From assembly GCF_008806775.1 (NCBI RefSeq), contig NZ_WAEM01000004.1, positions 158,143 through 222,142 of the forward strand: a DNA stretch of 64,000 nt, read 5' to 3'. Of this stretch, positions 1 to 9,258 are shown one piece after another. How positions within the stretch are numbered: the stretch's first letter is position 1; each line of letters opens with the position of its first letter. The notes under the pieces are model-generated. The model made no database searches, was not told the origin of the DNA, and saw only the letters and a list, made by a program, of their open reading frames with translations. The DNA comes from Flavobacterium luteum (GTDB lineage Bacteria > Bacteroidota > Bacteroidia > Flavobacteriales > Flavobacteriaceae). Made by a program: the position numbers and the translations under genes.

Positions 1-497
1 TTGATAAAATTGGGGATTCAATATCTGATTTTATTGTAATGGAATATATAGAAGGTGATGAATATACCTGCGGAACAATAAATCTAGACAATACTTGTAA
101 AGGTGTAATTGTCATGAGAAGAATCCTTAGAGATGGTGATACCAATAAATGTTTTACAGAAATAAACGAGGTAATTGAAAAAGAAGTTAGATTGGTGGTA
201 GACACTATAAAACCTTTTGGAGCTTGTAATGTTCAACTTCGTTTAAAAAATGGTAAACCATATGTTTTCGAAATAAATGCAAGATGTTCAGGAACTACTG
301 CGGCGAGAACTTTATCAGGATTTAATGAACCAAAAATGATTGCAGATTATTTATTAAAAGGAATAGAACCTTCATATAAAATAAAAGAACAAACCATTTT
401 ACGATATTGGAAAGAACTAGTCGTTGAAAATGATTTGATAGCTGAAATGAAAAAGGCAGCACATATTAATGATAACAAAAACACGAATAAATTATAA
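1..497 (+). CDS. ATP-grasp ligase, 5'-truncated by window edge
   Basis: C-terminal part of an ATP-grasp enzyme of the carbamoyl-phosphate-synthase-like group. The reading frame is already open at base 3, so the true start lies before the window and the ATG at 39 is internal. Visible family features are the EYIEGDEYTCG strand, then NVQLRLKNGKPYVFEINAR, the region that carries the metal and ATP ligands (the Glu and Asn of FEINAR), and a following SGTTAARTLSGFNEP stretch. It aligns along its length with the complete paralogue at 27458-28507. Such ligases join a carboxylate to an amine or similar; in sugar loci they may attach an amino acid to an amino sugar, but the substrate here is unknown. 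Family is clear, substrate is not. Confidence 0.85.
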   Translation, partial: DKIGDSISDFIVMEYIEGDEYTCGTINLDNTCKGVIVMRRILRDGDTNKCFTEINEVIEKEVRLVVDTIKPFGACNVQLRLKNGKPYVFEINARCSGTTAARTLSGFNEPKMIADYLLKGIEPSYKIKEQTILRYWKELVVENDLIAEMKKAAHINDNKNTNKL

Positions 498-512
498 ACG
501 GAAATAAATTTA

Positions 513-1148
513 GTGAAAATTTTAATTTATAGTGATGTACATGGAAATCTTCCAGCTTTTGAAAAAATGTTAAAAGTTGAAGGAGTTTGCGATGGGTATA
601 TTTGCTTGGGTGATTTAGTGAATTATGCTCCTTGGAGTAATGAATGTGTTGATTTAGCGGCATCGTTACCTAATTCAGTTTTGATTATGGGGAATCATGA
701 AGAAGCTTTCATCAACGGATTTTATCCAGGTACAAATCCTTTAGTTCAAGATTTTTTTAAAATGACATTTCCAAGTTTCCAAAAAAAAGAAGTTATTACT
801 TCCTTTGTTTCAGAATCAAAGTTAGATACATTCATATGTACACATACAATCAATAAAAGTTACATATTTCCAGACACACAAATTATTTTAGACAACAATT
901 ATATCATAGGACATTCACATCATCAGTTTCAATACAATAACAATAATTTTACATTATACAATTCGGGTAGTGTGGGTCAAAATAGAAAATATATTAATGA
1001 AATAAATTATCTAGTATATGATTCTGATTCAAAATCAATTACTATGAAATCACTTATTTATAATGTTGATATTGTTGTTAATGAAATGATACGATTATCT
1101 TATCCTGTAGAGTGTGTTAATTATTATAGGAATAAAATGCTTAAATAA
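513..1148 (+). CDS. Calcineurin-like metallophosphoesterase (YfcE/MJ0936 type)
   Basis: A 211-residue cytosolic phosphoesterase. The metal-binding motifs occur in family order: D8-V-H10-G-N near the start, GDLVNY with D34, GNHE at 60-63, and GHSHH near the C-terminus. The start is a GTG at 513, chosen because it places the DxH motif at the expected distance from the N-terminus; there is no ATG before it in frame. It lies 15 bases after the ATP-grasp gene. Substrate unknown: small single-domain members hydrolyse phosphodiesters or phosphomonoesters. In this cluster it could process a nucleotide-sugar or phosphate intermediate, which is inference only. Confidence 0.85.
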   Translation: MKILIYSDVHGNLPAFEKMLKVEGVCDGYICLGDLVNYAPWSNECVDLAASLPNSVLIMGNHEEAFINGFYPGTNPLVQDFFKMTFPSFQKKEVITSFVSESKLDTFICTHTINKSYIFPDTQIILDNNYIIGHSHHQFQYNNNNFTLYNSGSVGQNRKYINEINYLVYDSDSKSITMKSLIYNVDIVVNEMIRLSYPVECVNYYRNKMLK

Positions 1149-1149
1149 A

Positions 1150-1800
1150 ATGAATGAAAATAATTTAATTGAAAATTGTGAGATTCCTAAAAGTGTAAAG
1201 TTAGGTAATCTAATTACTTTAATAAACACTAGTCTTGATGAGGAAGTTATGATTGGAAATTTTTCTAAAATGACATATTCAAAAATGGGGGTAATGTCAT
1301 ATATAGGCGATTATACAGTGGTAATAAATGCAGTTATTGGTAAATTTACTTCGATTTCTTGGGGCGTTACAATTGGACCAGAAGAGCATGATTTTAATAG
1401 AGTAACTAATCATAGTTTTTTGTATTCAGTAAAATCTTTTCAATTGGTAAAAGAAAAAGTATACAGCCCTTTTATTAAAGAATGTACAATTGGTAATGAT
1501 GTATGGATTGGATGCAATAGTACTATTCTAAGAGGTGTTACCATTGGGGACGGTGCGGTAATTGGTGCTAATTCATTAGTAAATAAAGATGTGCCTCCAT
1601 ATGCAATTGTTGTTGGATCGCCAGCAAAAATTATTAAATATAGATTTAGTGATGAAATAATTCAAGGACTATTAAAAGTAAAATGGTGGGATTACCCTTT
1701 AGCATTAATTTCAAAACACTCTGAACTTTTTGCTCTTGAACCTACATTTGAAGTTATAAGCAAAATAGAGGGGGTAGGACTTGAAAAAGATTTAATTTAA
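1150..1800 (+). CDS. CatB-type hexapeptide-repeat O-acetyltransferase
   Basis: A 216-residue left-handed beta-helix acyltransferase of the xenobiotic/CatB group, expected to move acetyl from acetyl-CoA to a sugar hydroxyl. Repeats of the [LIV]-G-x4 type are visible ([20 protein letters not shown]), followed by the typical end [18 protein letters not shown]. The GPEEH loop carries the His expected to be catalytic. An ATG at 1114 is also in frame but lies inside the preceding phosphoesterase gene; the ATG at 1150, just after that gene's stop, is the better start. The stop overlaps the next ATG (TAATG). A role in O-acetylation of the polysaccharide is inferred. Confidence 0.85.
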   Translation: MNENNLIENCEIPKSVKLGNLITLINTSLDEEVMIGNFSKMTYSKMGVMSYIGDYTVVINAVIGKFTSISWGVTIGPEEHDFNRVTNHSFLYSVKSFQLVKEKVYSPFIKECTIGNDVWIGCNSTILRGVTIGDGAVIGANSLVNKDVPPYAIVVGSPAKIIKYRFSDEIIQGLLKVKWWDYPLALISKHSELFALEPTFEVISKIEGVGLEKDLI

Positions 1801-2726
1801 TGTATAAAATAGAACCTTTTACTATTAAAACAACTCCACTTTTTCAGAGTAATAAAAAATTAGAAAATCATAAGCCACTATTATCTGTTCTAATAATAAC
1901 GTATAATCATGAAAATTTTATAAAGGGATGTTTAGACGGAATTTTAATGCAAATTTGCGATTTTAAAGTTGAAGTTATAGTAGCAAATGATTGTTCTCCA
2001 GATAATACAAACGAAATTATTAATGAAATTTTAAATGAAAGTAATGAGAACCCATTTATAAAATATCTAAATCGAGAACATAATTGGGGGGCAATGCAAA
2101 ATTTTATTGATGCTTATAAAAATTGTAACGGAAAATATATAGCATTTTGCGAAGGAGACGATTATTGGACGGATGAAAATAAATTGCAAAAACAAGTCGA
2201 TTTTTTAGAAAAAAATACTGATTTTAATCTTGTTGGGCATTATGTTAAATCTAGTAAAGGTGATGATTTAGGAAAATTCACTAAAGACATTTTTGAATTT
2301 AAAGACATTTATCAAAAAAATCTTAGAATACCAACAGCAAGTATTGTAAGTAGAAATAATTTTGAAATACCTAATTGGTTCTCAAATGTTTATGGAGGAG
2401 ATAGAGCTATCATTTTCTTAAATGCTCAAAAAGGAAAATTAAAAGTGTTGCCTTTTTTTGGTTCTTTTTATAGACTTCATGAAGGTGGCTCGGAACATAA
2501 TTTAAAAAGAGATAAATTTAATTTTGCAATTAGAAATATTAAAGAAGAATTTATTTATTATAAGCTTTTAAAAAATAAATTAGATGTTTCCACAATAAAG
2601 AAACGAATTTTAAAGAATCATTATTACATGGTAGCTTTAGGGATAAAAAAAATAGAGCCTCTAAAATCTTTAAAATCAATTAAATCTTTAGTTTGTTTTT
2701 ATTTTTATGATAAAATAAAGTTTTAG
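1800..2726 (+). CDS. Family 2 glycosyltransferase
   Basis: A 308-residue GT-A enzyme. The N-terminal nucleotide-sugar binding region (LLSVLIITYNHENFIKGCL) is followed by IVANDCSPDNT and the acidic EGDDYW motif, which should bind the metal and the UDP-sugar. The C-terminal third is Lys-rich without a clear membrane span, so it probably sits on the cytoplasmic face of the inner membrane. Its ATG overlaps the stop of the acetyltransferase by one base. It is the last gene before the first ABC exporter. Donor and acceptor cannot be read from sequence. Confidence 0.88.
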   Translation: MYKIEPFTIKTTPLFQSNKKLENHKPLLSVLIITYNHENFIKGCLDGILMQICDFKVEVIVANDCSPDNTNEIINEILNESNENPFIKYLNREHNWGAMQNFIDAYKNCNGKYIAFCEGDDYWTDENKLQKQVDFLEKNTDFNLVGHYVKSSKGDDLGKFTKDIFEFKDIYQKNLRIPTASIVSRNNFEIPNWFSNVYGGDRAIIFLNAQKGKLKVLPFFGSFYRLHEGGSEHNLKRDKFNFAIRNIKEEFIYYKLLKNKLDVSTIKKRILKNHYYMVALGIKKIEPLKSLKSIKSLVCFYFYDKIKF

Positions 2727-2791
2727 TAAAAACTGTATTTGGTAAATAATTTTCTACAAGCTACTAATAAATATAATTAAATATTAAACAT

Positions 2792-3640
2792 ATGAATCAA
2801 AATAATGAAAATTGGGATTTAGTCATTAAAGGAAAAACTAATTTATTTGATTTAAGACTTAAAGAAGTATGGCGTTACAGAGATCTTTTACGCATGTTTA
2901 TTCGTAGAGACTTTGTGACGGTTTATAAACAAACTATTTTAGGACCTCTATGGTTTTTTATACAGCCAATAATAACAACACTTACCTTTACGATAATATT
3001 TGGTAATTTGGCCAAAATCCCAACAGATGGAGCTCCTAAACTTATTTTTTATATGTCTGGAATTACAATATGGGGTTATTTCTCCACTTGTTTAGTCGAT
3101 GTTTCAAAAGTTTTTATTTCAAATTCAGCCATTTTTGGAAAAGTCTATTTTCCAAGATTAATAATGCCATTAACTATTATTATTTCAAATTTAATGAAGT
3201 TTGGAGTTCAGTTTATTATGTTTTTATGCTTTTTTGCCTATTTTTATAATCAGGGGACTATACATCCAAATCTTTGGGTATTTTTTCTTCCTTTTATTTT
3301 GTTGATAATGGCAGTCATGTCTATGGGAATAGGTTTAATTTTATCCTCGTTGACTACTAAATATAGAGATTTGACAATGTTGATTGCTTTTGGGATTCAA
3401 CTTTTTATGTATGCTACACCAATAATTTATCCTTTATCAACAGTACCTGAAAAGTATAAATGGATAGTGCAACTGAACCCCTTAGTACCCATTTTTGAAT
3501 ATATGCGCTATGCCTATTTGGGTGTGGGTAATTTTCAAATCACATCATTAGTATATTCAGTTGTATTTTCAATTGTAATCTTAGCATTAGGAGTAGTAAT
3601 CTTCAATAAAGTTCAGAAAAGTTTTATGGACACTGTATAA
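2792..3640 (+). CDS. wzm: Polysaccharide ABC exporter, membrane subunit (Wzm type), copy 1
   Basis: A 282-residue ABC-2 permease. A cytoplasmic N-terminus leads into LKEVWRYRDLLRMFIRRDF and VYKQTILGPLWFFIQP, the amphipathic entry typical of Wzm/TagG/RfbA proteins. About six membrane spans follow, with the conserved YFPRLIMPL and LTTKYRDL loops and a PIIYPLS turn near the end. With the ATPase at 3708 it should move a lipid-linked glycan across the inner membrane. A second, diverged copy is at 37640-38509. A 65-base gap precedes it, so a separate promoter is possible, but I could not identify one. Confidence 0.93.
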   Translation: MNQNNENWDLVIKGKTNLFDLRLKEVWRYRDLLRMFIRRDFVTVYKQTILGPLWFFIQPIITTLTFTIIFGNLAKIPTDGAPKLIFYMSGITIWGYFSTCLVDVSKVFISNSAIFGKVYFPRLIMPLTIIISNLMKFGVQFIMFLCFFAYFYNQGTIHPNLWVFFLPFILLIMAVMSMGIGLILSSLTTKYRDLTMLIAFGIQLFMYATPIIYPLSTVPEKYKWIVQLNPLVPIFEYMRYAYLGVGNFQITSLVYSVVFSIVILALGVVIFNKVQKSFMDTV

Positions 3641-3707
3641 AACCATTTTTTAAGGAAATCGAGTTAAGAAAAACTGAGAGAAGCGTTAAATAAAATTATA
3701 AAATAGT

Positions 3708-4964
3708 ATGTCTGTAGTCATAAAAGCTGAAAATATATCCAAACAATATCGATTAGGAATGGTAGGTACAGGAACCATCAAAGATGATTTGAAAAGATGG
3801 TATTACAACGTTAGAGGAAAAGAAGATCCATTTCTTAAAATCGGAGATGCAAATGACCGCTCTTCAAAAGGGGATAGCGATTATGTATGGAGTCTTCGTG
3901 ATATCAATTTTGAGATTAATCAAGGAGATTCAGTAGGAATTATTGGCCGTAATGGAGCTGGGAAAAGTACGTTGCTAAAGATATTAAGTCAAGTTACCCA
4001 ACCTACCACTGGTAAAATTTATACTAAAGGTAGAATCGCCTCTCTACTTGAAGTAGGAACTGGTTTTCATCCTGAAATGACAGGTCGTGAAAATATATTT
4101 TTAAATGGAGCAATTTTAGGTATGCGCAAGCATGAAATCATTCGCAAGTTTGATGAAATTGTCGATTTTTCAGGAGTTGAACGTTATATTGATACTCCAG
4201 TAAAACGATATTCATCAGGAATGTATGTGCGCTTAGCTTTTGCTGTTGCAGCACATTTAGAAAGTGAAATCTTAATTGTAGATGAAGTTTTAGCAGTTGG
4301 TGATGCCGAGTTCCAAAAGAAGTGTTTAGGTAAAATGAGCGATGTGAGTAAAGGAGAAGGAAGAACAGTGTTGTTTGTTAGTCATAATATAGGAGCTGTT
4401 AACACTTTGACTAATAAATGTATGTATCTTAGAAATGGGAATTTAATTGAGTATGATACTACGGATAAAATAATTCCAATATATTTAAATGATGATTTAA
4501 ATAACATTAGAGGGCTTAAGGAATTTGATAATACTCCAAATTTAAATGAGAATAAACCAATTCAATTAACAAAGTGTCGATTTTCAATTGCAAATGATAT
4601 TGTTGAAGTTGAAGTGGAATATGTAGTTAGAAAATCAGTAGGAAGTGTAGTGGCTTTACAAATAATCAATGCAAAGGAAGTATCAATAATAACATTAATA
4701 GATACAGATAGAGATAGTGATATTTTTAAAAGAAGCGAAGGTAGTTATATGGTTAAGTTTACATTACCATTATCAATTTTAGCTCCTGATATATTTAAGA
4801 TAACACTCTCTTTTTCAGATATGAAAAGCGAAAGATTTGATTATCATAGAGATATTTTAGTATTCGAAAAAAACAATACAGATGCTAATTTAACAAGAGA
4901 TGGTATAATATTTTCTGATCCAAAATTAATTGGTGAAACTAAAAAATTATATTTAGGAAATTAA
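3708..4964 (+). CDS. wzt: Polysaccharide ABC exporter, ATPase subunit (Wzt type), copy 1
   Basis: A 418-residue ATPase. The Walker A motif GRNGAGKST is at 80-88, the signature YSSGM at 168-172, Walker B ILIVDE at 188-193 and the switch His of SHN at 226. The N-terminal 60 residues include the family insertion LKIGDANDRS. After about residue 245 comes a beta-rich C-terminal domain of some 170 residues, the position where Wzt proteins that recognise the end of their own glycan carry a carbohydrate-binding domain. The ATPase part closely matches the copy at 38519, but the C-terminal domains differ, suggesting the two recognise different glycans (inference). Confidence 0.92.
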   Translation: MSVVIKAENISKQYRLGMVGTGTIKDDLKRWYYNVRGKEDPFLKIGDANDRSSKGDSDYVWSLRDINFEINQGDSVGIIGRNGAGKSTLLKILSQVTQPTTGKIYTKGRIASLLEVGTGFHPEMTGRENIFLNGAILGMRKHEIIRKFDEIVDFSGVERYIDTPVKRYSSGMYVRLAFAVAAHLESEILIVDEVLAVGDAEFQKKCLGKMSDVSKGEGRTVLFVSHNIGAVNTLTNKCMYLRNGNLIEYDTTDKIIPIYLNDDLNNIRGLKEFDNTPNLNENKPIQLTKCRFSIANDIVEVEVEYVVRKSVGSVVALQIINAKEVSIITLIDTDRDSDIFKRSEGSYMVKFTLPLSILAPDIFKITLSFSDMKSERFDYHRDILVFEKNNTDANLTRDGIIFSDPKLIGETKKLYLGN

Positions 4965-4965
4965 T

Positions 4966-7176
4966 ATGAAAAAATTTGCGAAAAGAGTTTTTAAGGCTGT
5001 AATTGTTAGAAGTCCATTTAAAGAAAAGTATCTTAAACATCAAAATACTAAGTATTTAGATCATATTAAAGCAAAAGAACTTAATAAATACAATGCTAAA
5101 GAACCAATAATATCAGTTGTCAACCTAAATGCAAATGATATTTGTAATTCTAAATGTGTGATGTGTAACATTTGGGAGCAAAAACAGGGCTTCGAAATTA
5201 CTCCAGATCAACTAAAAAACATCCTGCAAGATCCTTTGTTTAAAAATGTAAAACACATGGGTGTAACAGGGGGAGAGCCCACTTTGCGTGAAGATTTGCC
5301 ACAATTATACGAGTCAATCATAAAAACACTCCCCGATATAATTGGATTAAGTATCATTACTAATTGCATTAAAGAAAAAGACGTAATAGATAGAATTGAG
5401 AAAGTAAGCGAAATCTGTTCAAAACACGACAAAGCTTTTTCAATGATGGTTTCTTTGGATGGATACGGAAAAATGCATGACCAGATACGAGGGCGTGAAG
5501 GAAATTTTGAATCCGCTATAAATGTGATCAAGCATTTCACACAAAAAGGAATACCAGTATCAACAGGTAGTACTATCTCAAAACAAAATGTTTGGGAAAT
5601 GGATGATTTGCTCGATTTTATGAAGGCAAATAATATATATGGAAGATTTAGAGTTGCGGAGTTTATTAAAAGACTTTACAACGATAATAAAGCAGAGGCA
5701 ATTAGGAATTTTGATGAAGACGAAAGATATAATCTGATTCTATTTTTCTATAAATTAATATTTACTTTCGAAACTCATGAAGCTTACATTAGAACTTATA
5801 AAAGTATAATTAATATACTCGATGGCGGTAAAAGAACAACGGGTTGTCCGTATCATTCTGACGGAGTTGTTCTAAATTCACGTGGAGAAATAGCTTATTG
5901 TGCTCCAAAATCAGAGATAATTGGAAGTACTTTAAAAGCTAGTGCTCTAGATTTATACAAAGACAATCAATCAGAAAAAACAAGAATTAAAGAAAATGAA
6001 TGCGATAGTTGTATACATGATTATCATGCGCCAATTTCTTATAAAGAATTAGAATCAAAATTTGAAGAAGACTTTTGGAAAAAATACATTCATGTTCAGA
6101 ATACCAATTTAAAATCGGTTCATAAAAAAATAGCTCCCAAAAAAGAGTACAAAAAACAAGCCTTTATTACGGGATGGTACGGAACTGAAACCGTTGGTGA
6201 CAAGGCTATATTAGCAGGAATAATAAATGAATTGAAAGAAAGTAATGAGGAGATAGGATTCGTTATTACAAGCTTATATCCGCCTATTACTAAAAGAACA
6301 GTTTATGAATTGGGTTTTGAAAACGTTACTGTAATTCCTGTTTATTGCAAAGAGTTTGTAGAATATGCTAAAGGTTCCGATATGATTATTATGGGAGGTG
6401 GACCTTTAATGGATTTAGGCGAGCTGGCATTACCATTAATATCTTTTAAAATTGGAAAATATTACAAGAAAAAAAATATCGTTTACGGATGCGGAATTGG
6501 GCCACTTTATAATCCAATATACGAGCAAGCGGTAAAAGATATTCTCGATTTATCAGATGAAATAATGATTCGAGATGAAAAAAGTAGACAAACTGCTTTA
6601 AAATGGACTAATAATGCTAAAGAAGTCAAGTTGTCTGGTGATCCAGCCAAAAAATATATTAAATCTATCGCAAGTCAAACGAATGTTTCTACTAAAAGCA
6701 CTATTTTGAAATGTTTTTTAAGAGAATGGACTCATGAATATTGTAAAGAGTTAACACATGAAGAGTTTATCCAAAAAAGAAAACTGGTAGAATTTTCATT
6801 GTCTAAATTTGTAAAGCAAAAAGCTATTGAGTTAGGAGCAACAGAAATTTATCTAGAACACATGCATAATTTTGTAATTGGAAACGATGATCGTGATTTC
6901 TCTAGACATTTTATTAAAACCTATTTTGAGGATTTTGAAATACCAATAAGTTATAACAAAAAATTATCAACAGTAAATTCTATTGTAGATTCTATGTTGA
7001 ATTCCTGTCATAATATTTGTATGCGTTTTCATTCGGTTGTTTTTGCAGATACTCTAAACACTTCCTACACTGCTTTTGATTACACAGGAGGAGGAAAAAT
7101 ATTAGGATATCTAACGGACAATTCTAAAAAAGAAAACTTATTAACGATAAGTGATTTGTTAGAAAAAAACAAATAA
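4966..7176 (+). CDS. Radical SAM domain fused to polysaccharide pyruvyltransferase domain
   Basis: A 736-residue two-domain protein. The radical SAM [4Fe-4S] motif CxxxCxxC is C60, C64 and C67, followed by GVTGGEPTLR, the SAM-binding GGE region. Further cysteines at 294, 312, 346 and 349 look like an auxiliary-cluster (SPASM/twitch-type) domain. From about residue 398 a second domain begins with ITGWYGTETVGDKAI, then MGGGPLMDLGEL, GDPAKKY and MRFHSVVFAD, matching the pyruvyltransferase fold of CsaB/WcaK. The two activities may act in turn on the same sugar, for example an oxidation or rearrangement followed by pyruvyl ketal formation; this is inference. It starts two bases after wzt and abuts the next GT4. 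The reading frame is continuous, so this is a true fusion in this sequence. Confidence 0.88.
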   Translation: MKKFAKRVFKAVIVRSPFKEKYLKHQNTKYLDHIKAKELNKYNAKEPIISVVNLNANDICNSKCVMCNIWEQKQGFEITPDQLKNILQDPLFKNVKHMGVTGGEPTLREDLPQLYESIIKTLPDIIGLSIITNCIKEKDVIDRIEKVSEICSKHDKAFSMMVSLDGYGKMHDQIRGREGNFESAINVIKHFTQKGIPVSTGSTISKQNVWEMDDLLDFMKANNIYGRFRVAEFIKRLYNDNKAEAIRNFDEDERYNLILFFYKLIFTFETHEAYIRTYKSIINILDGGKRTTGCPYHSDGVVLNSRGEIAYCAPKSEIIGSTLKASALDLYKDNQSEKTRIKENECDSCIHDYHAPISYKELESKFEEDFWKKYIHVQNTNLKSVHKKIAPKKEYKKQAFITGWYGTETVGDKAILAGIINELKESNEEIGFVITSLYPPITKRTVYELGFENVTVIPVYCKEFVEYAKGSDMIIMGGGPLMDLGELALPLISFKIGKYYKKKNIVYGCGIGPLYNPIYEQAVKDILDLSDEIMIRDEKSRQTALKWTNNAKEVKLSGDPAKKYIKSIASQTNVSTKSTILKCFLREWTHEYCKELTHEEFIQKRKLVEFSLSKFVKQKAIELGATEIYLEHMHNFVIGNDDRDFSRHFIKTYFEDFEIPISYNKKLSTVNSIVDSMLNSCHNICMRFHSVVFADTLNTSYTAFDYTGGGKILGYLTDNSKKENLLTISDLLEKNK

Positions 7177-8433
7177 ATGAAAGTATTGCATATAAATACA
7201 TTAGATTATGGAGGTGCCGCCATTGCTGCGGTTAGAATACATAATGCAATGCTAGAAACTGGTATAGACTCTTCTTTTTTGTCATTAAAAAAAACGCTTC
7301 CCAACATAGTAAATCATGTTGTTTTTCCAGATTATTTGAATAAAACAGCAACAAGTCAAACAGTAAGTTTACAAAATTATTTAAAAATAAAGTTCAATAA
7401 AGAATATGCAAAACATCTTAAGGAAGTAAATAAAAAGAGAGCACTAAAACATATTGCAAACAAATCAAACAGAGAAGTAATTTCGTTTCCCATTACAGAA
7501 TATAATTTACTGCATTTACTACCTGAGATTAATCAGGCTGATGTTATTCATTTGCATTGGGTAGCAGATTTTATAGATTACCCAAGTTTTTTCATGAATA
7601 TAGCAAAGCCAATTGTTTGGACATTACATGATGAAAACCCGTTTAGAGGAATTTTTCATTACACTGGAGATGAAGAGACTAATTCTGAAAAAGAATTGAA
7701 AACAATTGATAAAGAAGTTTATAAAATAAAAAAAGCAGCAATTAAAAATGCTAAGAAACTTCATCTAATTACTCCTTCATCATGGTTAGCGAATCTAGCA
7801 TCAAATCAGGATGTTTTAAGTGAATGTCAAGTTACAGCAGTAGCAAATGGTTTGGATATAAATATTTTTAAAACCCATACTAAAGAGTTTGCTAGAAAAG
7901 TATTTAATCTTCCAGTAAATAAAAAAATCGCCCTTTTTGTTGCAGATTCATTATCTAATCAAAGAAAAGGTTTTGATTTGTTACTTGGGGCTCTTCAAGA
8001 ATTTGAGGATAAAGATGATATTCTATTGGTAGCAATTGGCAACGTTCCAACTACAAATAAACAAGAAAATGTAATATATCTGGGCTCAATAAGTGATGAA
8101 AGGCTTATGGCACTTGCCTATTCGGCAGTAGATGTATTTATACTCCCATCACGAGAGGATAATTTACCAAACACAATGATTGAATCGTTATCTTGTGGAA
8201 CTCCTGTTATTGGTTTTCCTATTGGCGGGATTAAAGAAACCATACAAAACGAATTTAATGGGTATTTGTGTACAGAATTGACTATAGATTCATTAAGAGA
8301 AACTATAAGTAAATTTTTTGAAAATATATCTTTATTTCATTCCGATAAAATTAGTGAAGATGCACATAATAGATTCGATAATAAGAAGCAAGCATCAAAA
8401 TATGTTGCCATTTATAATCAGCTTCTTGCATAG
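7177..8433 (+). CDS. Family 4 glycosyltransferase
   Basis: A 418-residue GT-B enzyme. The N-terminal domain opens with the glycine loop VLHINTLDYGGAAIAAVRI and has VIHLHWV and WTLHDENPF. The C-terminal donor domain has NQRKGFDLLLGAL and the acidic EX7E-like region LPSREDNLPNTMIESLSCG. Members with the WTLHD motif are common in bacterial exopolysaccharide loci. The ATG follows the preceding stop with no gap, so translation is probably coupled. Sugar specificity unknown. Confidence 0.9.
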   Translation: MKVLHINTLDYGGAAIAAVRIHNAMLETGIDSSFLSLKKTLPNIVNHVVFPDYLNKTATSQTVSLQNYLKIKFNKEYAKHLKEVNKKRALKHIANKSNREVISFPITEYNLLHLLPEINQADVIHLHWVADFIDYPSFFMNIAKPIVWTLHDENPFRGIFHYTGDEETNSEKELKTIDKEVYKIKKAAIKNAKKLHLITPSSWLANLASNQDVLSECQVTAVANGLDINIFKTHTKEFARKVFNLPVNKKIALFVADSLSNQRKGFDLLLGALQEFEDKDDILLVAIGNVPTTNKQENVIYLGSISDERLMALAYSAVDVFILPSREDNLPNTMIESLSCGTPVIGFPIGGIKETIQNEFNGYLCTELTIDSLRETISKFFENISLFHSDKISEDAHNRFDNKKQASKYVAIYNQLLA

Positions 8434-8456
8434 AATTTAAAAGTAAAACAACGATA

Positions 8457-9209
8457 ATGTCTCCATTTTTTTCAATAATAATTCCCTCTTTTAATGCTGA
8501 AAACACTATTATTACAGCTTTAGAGAGTATTCTTCAACAAACTTTTAAAGATTTTGAAATACGCATAGTTGACGGTCTGTCTACAGATAAAACTCTTGAA
8601 ATAATTCGAGGAATAGACGACAATCGAATTATAGTTCATAGTGATAAAGACAAAGGAATCTATGATGCAATGAATAAAGGGATTCATTATGCTCAAGGCG
8701 AATGGTTGTATTTTATAGGTAGCGATGATTATTTATATAATAATGATGTTTTACAAACGCTATCTCAAACACTAAATAAAGCAAAAAACCATGTGATTTA
8801 TGGCAATGTATTGATAAATGGAAATACAGGTTGGGCAACTGACAGACAGGTTTATAACGGAAAGTATTCCTTTCAAAAATTGTTGAAGTCCAATATCTGT
8901 CATCAAAGCATGTTTTATAGAAGAAGTTTTATACTAAAAAACCAACTTGAATATGATTTAAAATATCCTATTTCATCTGATTGGGATTTTAATATTGCTT
9001 GCCGTTTACAGTCTAAATTTACTTTTATAAATACTATAGTTGCCGTTTTTAATGCGGGAGGAATTTCTACTGGAAAATCAATCACAGAACCTTTTCTAGA
9101 AGAAAGAAAAGTAAAATATGCTCATTTATATGAAAAATACAAACCCAATATAATGCAAAGATTAAAGTATAAAATAAATGCTTTAATTAAAAAAGTAATT
9201 AGAAAATAG
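8457..9209 (+). CDS. Family 2 glycosyltransferase (WcaA/WcaE-like)
   Basis: A compact 250-residue GT-A enzyme. It begins FFSIIIPSFNAENTI, has IVDGLSTDKT and DKGIYDAMNKGI, then the metal-binding GSDDYLY. The IVDGLSTDKT/GIYDAMNKG pattern is characteristic of the WcaE/Lsg group of GT2 enzymes. There are no membrane spans; the C-terminus is basic (INALIKKVIRK), suggesting association with the inner membrane. It lies 23 bases after the GT4. Confidence 0.88.
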   Translation: MSPFFSIIIPSFNAENTIITALESILQQTFKDFEIRIVDGLSTDKTLEIIRGIDDNRIIVHSDKDKGIYDAMNKGIHYAQGEWLYFIGSDDYLYNNDVLQTLSQTLNKAKNHVIYGNVLINGNTGWATDRQVYNGKYSFQKLLKSNICHQSMFYRRSFILKNQLEYDLKYPISSDWDFNIACRLQSKFTFINTIVAVFNAGGISTGKSITEPFLEERKVKYAHLYEKYKPNIMQRLKYKINALIKKVIRK

Positions 9210-9258
9210 TCTCTTTTAGATAGCTCAAAATTAAATTTTCAATTCAAAAATCAACAAA

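Noticed and set aside
1114..1149. Upstream start for the CatB-type acetyltransferase
   Set aside because: It lies within the phosphoesterase gene and its added residues are a shifted frame of that gene; the ATG at 1150 follows the stop directly.
5208..5540. Minus-strand frame inside the radical SAM gene
   Set aside because: It is antisense to the conserved radical SAM domain and has no motif of its own.
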